From NCBI GenBank assembly GCA_963765105.1, contig CAVXUW010000004.1, forward strand, positions 1,178,001-1,242,000: a stretch of DNA of 64,000 nt. The letters are read 5' to 3'. The DNA comes from CALMEC01 sp963765105. Its GTDB lineage: Bacteria > Actinomycetota > Thermoleophilia > Miltoncostaeales > Miltoncostaeaceae. Shown piece after piece: positions 7,521 to 16,335 of the stretch; position 1 is the first letter of the stretch, and the number at the start of each line of letters is the position of its first letter. The position numbers were made by a program, and so were the translations under genes. The notes beneath the pieces were generated by a model. That model ran no database searches and was not told the origin of the DNA. It saw only the letters and a program-made list of their open reading frames with translations.

Positions 7521-8525
7521 GTGAACGACGAGCAAAACCGTCCGGCACGCGGCGGCTTTCCCCAAGTGCGTCCCCGCCGCCTTCGTGGGAGCGCGACGGT
7601 GCGGCGAATGGTGCAGGAGACACGACTCTCGCCCGACGATCTCATCCTGCCGCTGTTCGCCATCACCGGCGCCGGTGACGAACAGCCAATCGAGGCGCTC
7701 CCCGGCCATTCGCGCCAGTCGCCCGATCTGCTGGCGCGCACGGCCCGTGACACCTTCGCCGCCGGGGTTCCCGCGGTACTGCTCTTTGGCATTCCCGACG
7801 CCAAGGACAGCGCGGCAACGAGCGCGTATGCCGCCGACGGTGTTGTCCAAACCGCCGTCGCGGCGATCAAGGATGCGGTGCCGGACATGGTGGTCATCAC
7901 CGACGTGTGCCTGTGTGCCTACACCGATCATGGTCACTGCGGCGTCGTGGTCGACGACCAGGTCGACAACGACCAAAGCCTTGAGCTCATCTCACGCACC
8001 GCCGTGAGCCATGCGGCCGCCGGGGCCGACGTCGTTGCGCCGAGCGACATGATGGACGGACGTGTCGGCGCCATCCGTACCGCGCTGGACCGTGACGGGC
8101 ACACAAACACCGTCATCCTCTCCTACGCCGTCAAGTACGCCTCGGCGTTCTACGGGCCCTTTCGTGAGGCCGCCGGGTCGGCCCCCGGTTTCGGTGACCG
8201 CCGGGGGTACCAAATGGACCCGGCCAACGTACGTGAGGCTCTGCGTGAAGTGGCCCAGGATGAGGCCGAGGGCGCCGACATGGTGATGGTGAAGCCCGCC
8301 GGGCCGTACCTCGACGTGATCTCCGCCGTGCGCGACGCCACGCACCTGCCGGTAGCCGCGTACCACGTGAGCGGCGAGTACGCCATGCTGAAAGCCGCCG
8401 CGGAGCGAGGCTGGCTCAACGAGCGTGACGCCACGCTTGAGGCACTCACGTCCATCCGCCGGGCGGGCGCCGACATGATCATCACCTACGCGGCCACCGA
8501 TGTCGCACGTTGGCTGAACGCGTGA
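7521..8525 (+). CDS. hemB: Delta-aminolevulinic acid dehydratase (porphobilinogen synthase)
   Basis: Condenses two 5-aminolevulinate molecules to porphobilinogen in cytosolic haem synthesis. The 334-residue protein has the zinc-dependent metal motif DVCLCAYTDHGHCG (about residues 128-141), the two active-site lysines in SYAVKYASAFYGPF (about 205) and VMVKPAGPYLDVI (about 257), and GDRRGYQMDPAN between them. GTG at 7518 or 7521 is the likely start; the first 20 residues are poorly conserved. It overlaps hemL by 4 bases, so the two consecutive haem genes are co-translated. Haem is needed for the bc complex encoded 6 kb downstream. Confidence 0.95.
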   Translation: MNDEQNRPARGGFPQVRPRRLRGSATVRRMVQETRLSPDDLILPLFAITGAGDEQPIEALPGHSRQSPDLLARTARDTFAAGVPAVLLFGIPDAKDSAATSAYAADGVVQTAVAAIKDAVPDMVVITDVCLCAYTDHGHCGVVVDDQVDNDQSLELISRTAVSHAAAGADVVAPSDMMDGRVGAIRTALDRDGHTNTVILSYAVKYASAFYGPFREAAGSAPGFGDRRGYQMDPANVREALREVAQDEAEGADMVMVKPAGPYLDVISAVRDATHLPVAAYHVSGEYAMLKAAAERGWLNERDATLEALTSIRRAGADMIITYAATDVARWLNA

Positions 8526-9775
8526 CGACGAGCGCCCAACTCTACGAACGGGCACAGAAGGTTCTCGTGGGCGGCGTCAACTCGCCGGTGCGGGCCATGC
8601 GCTCCATCGGCCGCGACCCCATCTTCATCGACCGGGCCGAGGGCTGCCACGTGTGGGACGTGGAGGGCAACCGCTACGTCGACTACCTCGCCACGTGGGG
8701 CCCGGCCATTCTCGGCCACGCCCACCCCGGCGTGCTCGAGGAGATCCGCCAGGCCCTTCCCCGGGGAACCTCGTACGGCGCGCCCACCGAGCGCGAAGTG
8801 GTGTTCGCCGAGACCGTCGCACAGGCGTTCCCGTCAATCGAGAAGCTCCGCATGACCTCGTCGGGGAGCGAAGCGGTGACCGGGGCCGTGCGTTTGGCAC
8901 GTGCCGCCACCGGCCGTGACGTCATCGTCAAAGCCATCGGCGGCTATCACGGCGCCATCGATCCCCTGCTCGTCCAGGCCGGAAGCGGCGCCACCACCCT
9001 GGGCGCACCCGATAGCCCCGGCGTTCCTGCCGGCGCGGTGCAGTACACGCGCCAGGTGCCGTACAACGACCTGGCCGCCGCAGAGGCCGCCCTCGAGGGC
9101 GCCGCCGCGATCATCGTGGAGCCGGTCGCCGGAAACATGGGCACCGTCATCCCCGGCGACGGATACCTGGCGGGCCTTCGTGCCGCGTGTGATCGCACCG
9201 GGGCCCTGCTGATCCTGGACGAAGTCATCACCGGCTTCCGCATCGCCTACGGAGGTGCGCAGGAGCGCTTCGGAGTGCGGGCCGACATCACCTGCCTCGG
9301 CAAGATCATCGGTGGCGGGCTTCCGGTCGGAGCGTTCGGTGCATCGCGACAGATCATGGGCGAGCTCGCCCCAGAGGGGCCGTGTTACCAAGCCGGAACC
9401 CTCAGCGGCAATCCCCTCGCGACGACATCCGGGCTTGCCACGTTGTGTGAGCTCGCGCGACCCGGTGTCTACGATCAACTTGAGGAGTCGGGCGCGGCGC
9501 TCGAAGACGCTCTCCACGCCAGTGGCGCACCGGTCGTCATCAACCGCGTCGGCTCGATGCTCACCCCCTTCTTTACGACCGGCGCGGTCACCAACTACGC
9601 CGAGGCCACCGGTTGCGACACCGCCACCTACGGTCGGTTCGCCCGGGCGCTGCTCGATCGCGGTGTCTACCTGCCGCCATCCCAGTTCGAGGCATGGTTC
9701 ACCGGTCTTGCCCACACGGATGCCGACCTCACACACACCCGGCAGGCACTTTCCGAGGCGGTGCAGTCACTGTGA
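8522..9775 (+). CDS. hemL: Glutamate-1-semialdehyde 2,1-aminomutase
   Basis: PLP enzyme converting glutamate-1-semialdehyde to 5-aminolevulinate, the C5 route substrate of HemB. The 417-residue protein starts TTSAQLYERAQKVLVGGVNS, typical of HemL, and carries SSGSEAVTGAVRLARA, GGYHGAIDPLLVQAGSG, LILDEVITGFR and the PLP-binding lysine in LGKIIGGGLPVGAFG (about residue 261). I prefer the GTG at 8522, whose first bases overlap the hemB stop (GTGA), over an in-frame TTG at 8510. Its own stop overlaps the next gene's GTG by four bases. Confidence 0.95.
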   Translation: MTTSAQLYERAQKVLVGGVNSPVRAMRSIGRDPIFIDRAEGCHVWDVEGNRYVDYLATWGPAILGHAHPGVLEEIRQALPRGTSYGAPTEREVVFAETVAQAFPSIEKLRMTSSGSEAVTGAVRLARAATGRDVIVKAIGGYHGAIDPLLVQAGSGATTLGAPDSPGVPAGAVQYTRQVPYNDLAAAEAALEGAAAIIVEPVAGNMGTVIPGDGYLAGLRAACDRTGALLILDEVITGFRIAYGGAQERFGVRADITCLGKIIGGGLPVGAFGASRQIMGELAPEGPCYQAGTLSGNPLATTSGLATLCELARPGVYDQLEESGAALEDALHASGAPVVINRVGSMLTPFFTTGAVTNYAEATGCDTATYGRFARALLDRGVYLPPSQFEAWFTGLAHTDADLTHTRQALSEAVQSL

Positions 9776-10272
9776 AGCAGACCTTCGCCGCCCAACCCGG
9801 CCTCTCTCAGGCGGTCATCGATGCGAGCCCGACACTCGTGGTCGGCCCCCTCGCCCACCCCGGCCTTGACGCCGAAGCTGCCGTCGGCCTCGATCTCATC
9901 CTCGAGGGCTTTCTTCTGCACCACGGCACCCCCCGGCACCTTCATCTCGACGACCCCGGCCAACGCGTCTTGGCCGGTGACTTCTGTTACGCCAGCGGGC
10001 TCACCCGCGTTGCGGCAGCGGGAGACCTCCGAGTGATTGAGCTCCTTGCCGAGCTGGTTGCGTTGTCATCGGCCCTGGTGTCGTCCGGAGACCGCCACGC
10101 CTTGGCGCCATTGTGGCGGGCGACGGCAGCGGCCATCGCCGACCCCGGTCGCGACACCGACCTGCGTTCTGCGTCCCGATCGCTTCGTGCCCACTCCGAC
10201 ACGGCCCCGATCATCGCCCATGCCGCTGACCTTCCTGACGCCCCCGATCTGGTGGAGGCCCTCCATGCGTGA
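9772..10272 (+). CDS. Helical protein resembling polyprenyl-synthase-like subunits
   Basis: A 166-residue helical protein placed between hemL and ubiD with 4- and 8-base overlaps, so it is clearly part of that operon. The stretch LLHHGTPRHLHL followed by QRVLAGDFCYASGLTRVAAA and GDLRVIELLAELVALSSALV recalls the core helices of trans-isoprenyl diphosphate synthases (the GDxLxARA region), but no DDxxD motif is present. It could be a non-catalytic partner, in the manner of heptaprenyl diphosphate synthase component I, for the prenyl synthase at 17720. That is inference; the gene is otherwise unassigned. Confidence 0.55.
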   Translation: MKQTFAAQPGLSQAVIDASPTLVVGPLAHPGLDAEAAVGLDLILEGFLLHHGTPRHLHLDDPGQRVLAGDFCYASGLTRVAAAGDLRVIELLAELVALSSALVSSGDRHALAPLWRATAAAIADPGRDTDLRSASRSLRAHSDTAPIIAHAADLPDAPDLVEALHA

Positions 10273-11704
10273 CATTCGTGAATGGATTGACGCGCTCCGC
10301 AAAGCCGGTGAGTTGATCGAGATCCGCGCCGAGGTCGATCCGGTGCTCGAGATCACCGAGATCGCCGATCGCGTGATGAAGTCGCCCAACGGCGGCAAGG
10401 CGCTGTTGTTTACCAACGTGCGTGGCAGTCGCCTTCCCGTGCTCGTCAACCAGTTCGGCAGTTGGAAGCGCATTCACATGGCCCTCGGTGTTACGAACCT
10501 GAGCGATCTGGCCGATCGCATCCAGGACCTCATCGAGCTGCAACCGCCACAGGGCATCGTGGAGAAGGTGAAGGCCCTGGGCAAGCTCAAGGAGCTCGCG
10601 TCGTTCTCGGCCAAGATCGTGAAGGACGCCCCGTGCCAGGAGGTGTGGCTCGACACGCCGGACCTCGATCTGCTGCCCATCCTCACCTGCTGGCCCGATG
10701 ACGGCGGCCCCTTTATTACGCTGCCGCTCGTGTTCAGCCACGACCCGCGCACCGGGTCACGCAACTGCGGTATGTACCGGGTACAGAAGCGCGATGCCCG
10801 CACAGCGATGATGCACTGGCAAATCCACAAGGACGGCGCCGCGCACCTGCGCGATTCATCCGGTCGAGTGCCCGTGGCCGTTGTGATCGGCAGCGATCCC
10901 GTGGTGACCTACGCGGCCAGCGCGCCGCTCCCCCCCGGCATTGACGAGATGATGCTGGCCGGGTTCATCCGCAACAAATCGGTGGAGATGGTGAAGTGCC
11001 GCACCGTCGATGTCGAGGTGCCGGCCACCGCCGAAATCGTGCTCGAGGGCTATGTCGATGCCACCGACCTGCGGCCCGAGGGACCGTTCGGCGACCACAC
11101 CGGCTTCTATACCCCGGTGGACGACTACCCCACGCTTCACCTCACGGGCATGTCGATGCGACGCGACGCGGTGTACTCCACCACCATCGTCGGCAAGCCG
11201 CCGATGGAGGACTTCTACCTCGGCAAAGCCACCGAGCGCATCTTCTTGCCGCTCATCCGCATGAGCGTGCCGGACCTGGTGGACATGAACATGCCGGCGG
11301 AGGGCGTGTTCCACAACTGCATCATCGTGAGCGTCAACAAGCGCTATCCCGGTCATGCCAAGAAGCTGATGAATGCGATCTGGGGGTTGGGGCTCTTGTC
11401 TCTCTCCCGCTGCGTGGTGGTGGTGGACCACGACGTGGACGTGCAGAACATCTCCGACGTCGCGTTCCACGCCTTTTCGAACGTGGATGTGGGTCGCGAC
11501 ATGCTCGTCACCGACGGACCGGTGGACGCCCTCGACCACGCTGCTCCCTACTTCGCCTACGGCTCCAAAGTCGGCTTCGACGCCACGCGCAAATGGCTCG
11601 GAGAAGGCGTCGTGCGCGAATGGCCCGATGCGGCCGTGATGAGCGACGAGGTAAAGGCACGGGTGGACGCTCGCTGGGCCGAGTTCGGCATCTCCGCGTC
11701 CTAA
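10265..11704 (+). CDS. UbiD-family decarboxylase (probable menaquinone-pathway MqnL)
   Basis: A 479-residue UbiD-family enzyme, which uses prenylated FMN made by UbiX to decarboxylate aromatic acids. Family hallmarks are the N-terminal MRDIREWIDALRKAGEL, the RDSSGRVPVAVVIGSDPV region, the metal/prFMN segment LRPEGPFGDHTGFYTPVDDY with the conserved E-(R)-E-type acid residues, and FHNCIIVSVNKRYPGHAKK. Its partner ubiX lies at 16336, and mqnA and mqnC are in the same region, so decarboxylation of the 1,4-dihydroxy-6-naphthoate intermediate in futalosine menaquinone synthesis is the likely role. Substrate assignment is from context. Confidence 0.85.
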   Translation: MRDIREWIDALRKAGELIEIRAEVDPVLEITEIADRVMKSPNGGKALLFTNVRGSRLPVLVNQFGSWKRIHMALGVTNLSDLADRIQDLIELQPPQGIVEKVKALGKLKELASFSAKIVKDAPCQEVWLDTPDLDLLPILTCWPDDGGPFITLPLVFSHDPRTGSRNCGMYRVQKRDARTAMMHWQIHKDGAAHLRDSSGRVPVAVVIGSDPVVTYAASAPLPPGIDEMMLAGFIRNKSVEMVKCRTVDVEVPATAEIVLEGYVDATDLRPEGPFGDHTGFYTPVDDYPTLHLTGMSMRRDAVYSTTIVGKPPMEDFYLGKATERIFLPLIRMSVPDLVDMNMPAEGVFHNCIIVSVNKRYPGHAKKLMNAIWGLGLLSLSRCVVVVDHDVDVQNISDVAFHAFSNVDVGRDMLVTDGPVDALDHAAPYFAYGSKVGFDATRKWLGEGVVREWPDAAVMSDEVKARVDARWAEFGISAS

Positions 11705-11731
11705 CGTTCGCGCCCGGGGGGCGTTCGCGCC

Positions 11732-12405
11732 CTACGACCTCTCGGGCAACCGCAAGCGCGTGCCAACAAAAACCGTGTGTGGGCTCCCCGTGCCAATCGC
11801 CGCGGCGTTCAGCGTCCACAGATCACCGGTGACGGCGGCGATGCGGCGCGGAGACGCCGATTTTCCGGCGAGCTCGGCGGCAATTGACCACAGGCTCTCG
11901 CCACGAGCCACGACCCGTACGTCGCCACTCGGCGTTGGAGTCGCGGCGCTCCAACTCGCTACCGTCTCCGCAGATGGGCTCAGCGATCCACGGCCGGGCG
12001 CCCGGGGTGTGGCGGGCCGGGCTCTCTCGGCGCGCCCCGCACGCGAGGAGCCGGTGCCGGTCGAACCGACGGAGGCGTGACCGCCGGCGGCGGAGGTGCT
12101 GGTGGTGGCTCGACCGGGGTTGTCGACTCCGGAGTGGTCGAGGACGACGCGGCGATGCGCACCCCCGGCTCCTCAGATCCTGCTCCTGCCGCGACGACGC
12201 CTGCCCCTGCTGTGCTGATTGCCGCGACGGCCACAACCAAGGCCCGTGAGTGTCGTCGCGGGCCTGCACCGACGAACGCCGCGGTCTCAGTGACACGCAC
12301 CGATGCTTTGGGGGTGCCCGGCGCAGTGTGAGGCGTTACTGAAGCGCCATTCGCCGAGGTCGTGTCACCGTCGGAGGAACCACAATCGGGATGTTGAGAA
12401 CTCAC
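11732..12405 (-). pseudogene. Frameshifted membrane-anchored LysM-domain protein
   Basis: The N-terminal part (12405 down to about 12080) reads a Ser/Thr-rich head, a hydrophobic helix (RALVVAVAAISTAGAGVVAA) and a Pro-rich linker (VEPPPAPPPPAVTPPSV), then hits a stop at 11980. Another frame continues with GSLSPSAETVASWSAATPTP and a LysM domain: VRVVARGESLWSIAAELAG, a helix, and HTVFVGTRLRLPERS ending at TAG 11732. One base change within the Pro-rich linker would rejoin them into a typical anchored peptidoglycan-binding protein. The exact shift position cannot be fixed because both frames are low-complexity. Confidence 0.6.
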
Positions 12406-12482
12406 GGATGCACCTCGGCGTTGGACGAACGCCCACTGCGTCGATCGTACTCACCCGATGGGCGAGAATGGGTCCGAGGGCA

Positions 12483-13009
12483 TTAACCTTTCGTTACTCC
12501 ATCACCGGACAGCGACCTCACGCCGCACGGTCGACCCCGAGAACCGCCGATCCGGGGCGCCGACCTCCACCCCGGATCGTCTTTGTGACGTCGCACCTCG
12601 GCGTGCGTTGACGTGACCTCGACCGCCGGGTCGGCACGCTGCACTTCCACTCGCGAACGCGGCGAACCACCGGATTTCGTCACGCCGCGAACTTTGACGC
12701 GCTTGGTGATGCGCCGGGTGACGTAGCCACAGAACGTGTCGTTGTCCGCTGCTGGTCACTCCCACGTTCGGGCGTGGAGCCGTTGAACCGTGACCTCTGA
12801 CCGACGCCGAGCATTCCGCGGTCGGCGGGGTAAACGCGGGTTTGTGCATCGGCGATGGCAGCGAGGATCGAGGCGTTCTTCGTCGGGTCCGTCGGCGTAA
12901 CGGGAACCTGGGCGTTGCCGTACGCCGAGACGGTCTCGCCGGCGGCCATGGCCGATGACGCACCGACACCTGCCAGGACAGCCGCTATCGGGATCAGTGA
13001 GCGTTTCAT
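12483..13009 (-). pseudogene. Decayed SIMPL (DUF541)-type secreted protein
   Basis: Starts with a clear signal peptide (MKRSLIPIAAVLAGVGASSA then MAA) and the beginning of a DUF541-like domain, GETVSAYGNAQVPVTPTDP and NASILAAIADAQTRVYP. It then runs out of frame. A second phase near 12740-12590 shows a C-terminal segment of the same kind, with FCGYVTRRITKRVKV followed by ADPAVEVTSTHAEV. About half of the central domain is missing, so this is more than a single sequencing error. It lies beside the LysM remnant. Confidence 0.5.
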
Positions 13010-13259
13010 GCGAAGCCTCCAGGTCGGGAGAAGATCGATTGCCTGTGGACGTTTCCGCGCTGCGTCGACCCGATTGAGGGCCGACGCGCGGAACCACCCG
13101 TGGTGTTAAACGCCGGAGAGGGTCGTTTTGTTGCAGAACGCCGACGACTTTTCACGATGCGAGACGTTCGGCGCGTCATTGGCACCCGGCGAGGTCGACG
13201 ACGACCGGGGGTGCATGAGAGGGTCACCTTTCACCCGACAACGAGTGAAGGAGAGCGCC

Positions 13260-13793
13260 ATGGGCGCGACCAAACGAATCGTCATCCCCGCCACTGCTGC
13301 CGCATTGGTCGGCGCGGCCGCCCTGGCAATGGGCGGAAGCACCCCGAGCTACGGCCCCGGCCCTGTCTACGCCCCCGGCAACCAAGCGGGTTCCTCACCC
13401 GTCACGCAGCTCGTGGCCAACCTCAACGGGAGGAAGGAAATCAGCGCCGCCGGCCGCCGCAACGCCGGCGACCGCGACGGGCGCGGCACGGCCTCTGTGG
13501 TTCTTCGTGGGCGTCGCCAGGTATGTGTCAGTGTCATCGTCGCCAACATCGGCACCCCCGTCGCCGCGCACATTCACCGCGGTTTTGCCGGCACGAATGG
13601 GCCTGTCGTGGTCACGTTGAACCAGCCAAGTCACGGCGGCCTGGCCGGCGACACCACGTGTGCCCGCATCGACCCAGCGCTTCACCGACGCATGCGCACC
13701 AACCCGCGTCGGTTCTACGTCAATGTCCACAACGCGGCGTACCCCAACGGCGCCATCCGTGGCCAGTTGGCGAAACTTCCCGTGGGCGAATAG
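13260..13793 (+). CDS. Secreted CHRD-domain protein
   Basis: A 177-residue protein with an N-terminal signal-type helix (IVIPATAAALVGAAALAMG) and a CHRD (chordin-like) domain. The domain motifs are LNGRKEISAAGRRNAGDRDG, AHIHRGFAGTNGPVVVTL, NPRRFYVNVHNAAYPNGAIR and GQL. CHRD proteins are extracellular beta-sandwich proteins of unknown precise role. The ATG at 13260 has AAGGAG 7 bases upstream; longer in-frame starts to 13128 lack such a site. A strong GC hairpin follows the stop. It is intact, unlike its neighbours on the left. Confidence 0.8.
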   Translation: MGATKRIVIPATAAALVGAAALAMGGSTPSYGPGPVYAPGNQAGSSPVTQLVANLNGRKEISAAGRRNAGDRDGRGTASVVLRGRRQVCVSVIVANIGTPVAAHIHRGFAGTNGPVVVTLNQPSHGGLAGDTTCARIDPALHRRMRTNPRRFYVNVHNAAYPNGAIRGQLAKLPVGE

Positions 13794-13802
13794 CAACAAC
13801 CA

Positions 13803-13836
13803 ACTCGTGCCCGGGGTATCGCCCCGGGCACCGAGT
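13803..13836 (+). terminator. GC-rich hairpin after the CHRD gene
   Basis: GTGCCCGGGG (13807-13816), loop TATCG, CCCCGGGCAC (13822-13831) form a perfect 10-bp stem that can be extended by ACTC/GAGT with one bulge. There is no U-tract, as is common in high-GC actinobacteria. It separates the CHRD gene from the respiratory operon. Confidence 0.6.
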
Positions 13837-13956
13837 CGGCGTAGTCCGTAGCTTTCGTACGACCGTCGCCCCAGGGACACTTGGCCCCGGCCATTGCCGT
13901 TGCACAATGGGCCGAAGTGGGATTGAATTCGGGACAGTCGGGCGATCGGAGGTTTC

Positions 13957-14643
13957 GTGGACCACGAAGGACACAACGGAGCACCAATAGAGAATGGCGA
14001 TCAGGGCCTGTACCAGGGCCCGCGCGCCGTTGACCCCAGCGTCGAGGACCCGCACGCCGACGATCCCGGGTACCAAACGCGTACCAAGTTCCTCAGCATG
14101 ATCGCCCTCGCAATGGGTGGCGTGATGGGCGCGGCAATCCTCGTCCCCGTTATCGGCTTCGCGGTTGCTGACACCATCGGCGACGAGGAGTGGACCTGGG
14201 TTGACATCGGCCCGCTTAGCGACCTCAAGCAGGACTCGACAACAAGCGTGAAGGTGTCCGGCCCGGCACCCGAAGCCGACCGTCGCGTCTACGTTCGCAA
14301 TCGCGACGGAGCGCTCCTGGCAATCTGGAACCGCTGCGCGCACCTGGGCTGCCCCACGAAGTACGCGTCCGGGTCAGACAGCTACATCTGCCCGTGCCAC
14401 GGCGGTGCATACGACAGCCGCGGACTGGTCTCCGGCGGTCCTCCCCCGCGACCGCTCGACCGGCTCGACATCAAGATCGTCAACGCGGCCGGCAAGGACG
14501 TGGAGTACGCCCAGGCGAAACCCGACGACCGCGTGCTCGTGGGCAAGGCATACTCGATCGACGCCAAGGAGCAGCCGTACAAGTTGCGTCCCCCGGGCGA
14601 CCCGGTCGATGGCGCCCTCTCAAAACTCTTCCCCTTCGTGTAG
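13957..14643 (+). CDS. qcrA: Rieske iron-sulfur subunit of the cytochrome bc complex
   Basis: A 228-residue protein with one membrane helix (about residues 46-70, LSMIALAMGGVMGAAILVPV) and a C-terminal Rieske domain. The 2Fe-2S ligands are in CAHLGC (about residue 127) and CPCHGG, with a GPPPRPLDRLDI proline loop. The GTG start at 13957 has GGAGG 4 bases upstream. It transfers electrons from menaquinol to cytochrome c in the quinol oxidising complex. It is the first gene of a three-gene operon with the two cytochrome b halves. Confidence 0.93.
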   Translation: MDHEGHNGAPIENGDQGLYQGPRAVDPSVEDPHADDPGYQTRTKFLSMIALAMGGVMGAAILVPVIGFAVADTIGDEEWTWVDIGPLSDLKQDSTTSVKVSGPAPEADRRVYVRNRDGALLAIWNRCAHLGCPTKYASGSDSYICPCHGGAYDSRGLVSGGPPPRPLDRLDIKIVNAAGKDVEYAQAKPDDRVLVGKAYSIDAKEQPYKLRPPGDPVDGALSKLFPFV

Positions 14644-14652
14644 GCGGCAACA

Positions 14653-15510
14653 ATGGCGACGACCGAACACCACGACCCACCCGCGACAAACATCGGCCCT
14701 AAGAACCCGGCCATCCAGGTGGGCACCGCCGTTGTCGACTACGTGGACGAGCGCACGGGCGTCAAAGCGGGCGCCAAATGGTTCCTCTTCCGCAATATCC
14801 CGCGGGGGACGAGCTGGTTCCAAACACTCGGATTCACCGCCATGGCCATCTTTGGCCTGCAGGCCATCACCGGCATCGTGCTGGCGATGTACTACAAGCC
14901 CGACCCGGCCAGCGCATACGACAGCATCCAGTTCATCACGAATGATGTGACGTGGGGCGCCCTGGTGCGCGGCATGCACAAATGGGGCGCCAGCGCCATG
15001 ATCGTGGTGGTGTTCCTGCACATGGGACGCGTGTTCATCTGGGGCGCCTACAAGTACCCGCGTGAGCTCACCTGGGTCACCGGCTCGGTCCTTTTGCTGA
15101 TGACGATGATGATGGGCCTCACCGGCTACCTGCTGGTGTGGGACCAGAAGGCCTACTGGGCCACCGTCGTCGCCGTGAACATCACGTCACAGGCGCCAAT
15201 CGTTGGGCCATACATCGGTGAGATCCTGAAGGCCGGACCCGAGTTCGGTCCGGATACTCTGTCGCGGTTCTACTCCATCCATATGCTCTTGATACCCGGA
15301 GCTATTGCCACGTTTATCGGGCTTCACCTCTTCCTGGTCTCGAAGCTCGGAATCGCGGAGCCACCGTGGTCGAAGCGGCGCCTCGCCATCGAGCAGGCTG
15401 AGGACGATGCCAAGCGCGTCGCCGCCCGTGAGCGCATTGCCTACGGCCGCACCCCGGTGCCCGCCGGAGAGCCTGCCCCGGACCCCGAGAAGGTCGAGGT
15501 GCGTTCATGA
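14653..15510 (+). CDS. qcrB: Cytochrome b N-terminal subunit
   Basis: A 285-residue membrane protein holding the four-helix, di-haem part of cytochrome b. Haem-ligand histidines are seen in GMHKWGASAMIVVVFLHMGR and in YSIHMLLIPGAIATFIGLHL, spaced as in the b6 type. GTSWFQTLGFTAMAIFGLQ opens the first helix. It lacks the subunit IV helices, which are encoded by the next gene, so cytochrome b is split as in cyanobacterial b6f and Bacillus complexes. A charged C-terminal tail (AIEQAEDDAKRVAARERIAY) is extra. It overlaps the next gene by 4 bases. Confidence 0.92.
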   Translation: MATTEHHDPPATNIGPKNPAIQVGTAVVDYVDERTGVKAGAKWFLFRNIPRGTSWFQTLGFTAMAIFGLQAITGIVLAMYYKPDPASAYDSIQFITNDVTWGALVRGMHKWGASAMIVVVFLHMGRVFIWGAYKYPRELTWVTGSVLLLMTMMMGLTGYLLVWDQKAYWATVVAVNITSQAPIVGPYIGEILKAGPEFGPDTLSRFYSIHMLLIPGAIATFIGLHLFLVSKLGIAEPPWSKRRLAIEQAEDDAKRVAARERIAYGRTPVPAGEPAPDPEKVEVRS

Positions 15511-16247
15511 ATCGCGCGCAGAAAGAGGCCTACAAGCGCGACTACGCCCTGGCCAAGGCCGACGGCAAGCCGTTCTTCCCCTACGCCATCGTCAAAGACC
15601 ACGTCGTTGCGCTCACCGCCATCGCGATCATCATTTTCCTCTCGATCTGGGCGCCGGTCGAGATCGGTCCACGCATTGATCCAACCACCGAGGATTTCGT
15701 TCCGCGGCCCGAGTGGTACTTCTTCTTCCTGTTTGAGCTGCTGAAGATCTTCAAGAACCAAAACGCGTTCTTGCCGCTCATCATGGCCACGTTCATCGTG
15801 CCGAACATTCTGTTGGGTCTTCTGATCGCGTGGCCGTTCATCGACCGCGGCCCCGAGCGGCGAATCCACAAGCGCCCCGTGTCGATCATGGTGGGCATCG
15901 CCGTCATCACCTTCCTGGGGTGGATGACCTACAAGGGCGCATCGAGCGAAGAACCCATCTCGGTCACTGAGCCGCTCGTCACGATCCCGGCTGCCGACGC
16001 AGACGCGGTTGCCGGCGAGGAACTCGTGCGCACCGGCACCTGTCTCACCTGCCATATCATCGGGAAGGTCGGCGGAAAGATTGGTCCCGACCTCACCAAC
16101 GAGGGTTCAAAGGGTCTCGGCCTCGAGTGGCACATCAACAACCTCAAGAACCCCAAGGCACCGATGCCGTCGTTCGCGAGCCTCGGCGACGAGAAGCTCA
16201 CGCAGATGGCGACGTTCATCGATGGGCTCGGCACCAAGTACAAGTAG
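15507..16247 (+). CDS. qcrC: Cytochrome b C-terminal (subunit IV) / cytochrome c fusion
   Basis: A 246-residue fusion. Residues 1-140 carry three membrane helices and the Qo-site motif PRPEWYFFFLFELLK, corresponding to subunit IV of b6f. After a fourth hydrophobic stretch comes a monohaem cytochrome c domain with CLTCH (about residue 179), GPDLTNEGSKGLGLEW and the distal Met in APMPSFASLGDEKL. This resembles Bacillus QcrC in layout. The c domain could pass electrons directly to a terminal oxidase. CcdA encoded at 40615 is a plausible maturation helper. It completes the qcrABC operon. Confidence 0.92.
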   Translation: MNRAQKEAYKRDYALAKADGKPFFPYAIVKDHVVALTAIAIIIFLSIWAPVEIGPRIDPTTEDFVPRPEWYFFFLFELLKIFKNQNAFLPLIMATFIVPNILLGLLIAWPFIDRGPERRIHKRPVSIMVGIAVITFLGWMTYKGASSEEPISVTEPLVTIPAADADAVAGEELVRTGTCLTCHIIGKVGGKIGPDLTNEGSKGLGLEWHINNLKNPKAPMPSFASLGDEKLTQMATFIDGLGTKYK

Positions 16248-16321
16248 GTCACGCAAAGGACACATGACCTCACGCGGTGACGCGGAGGCGTGATCCCGTA
16301 CGAGACCTGACGGGGCTCGAC

Positions 16322-16327
16322 TACCAT
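16322..16327 (+). promoter_or_regulatory. Putative -10 box of ubiX (TACCAT)
   Basis: TACCAT lies 8 bases before the ATG of ubiX with no Shine-Dalgarno between, suggesting a leaderless transcript. The same hexamer precedes ccdA at 40603. Confidence 0.4.
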
Positions 16328-16335
16328 TCACCGTA

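Noticed and set aside
13395..13976. Minus-strand open frame opposite the CHRD gene
   Set aside because: It lies opposite a gene with a clear signal peptide, Shine-Dalgarno and CHRD motifs, and has no domain of its own.
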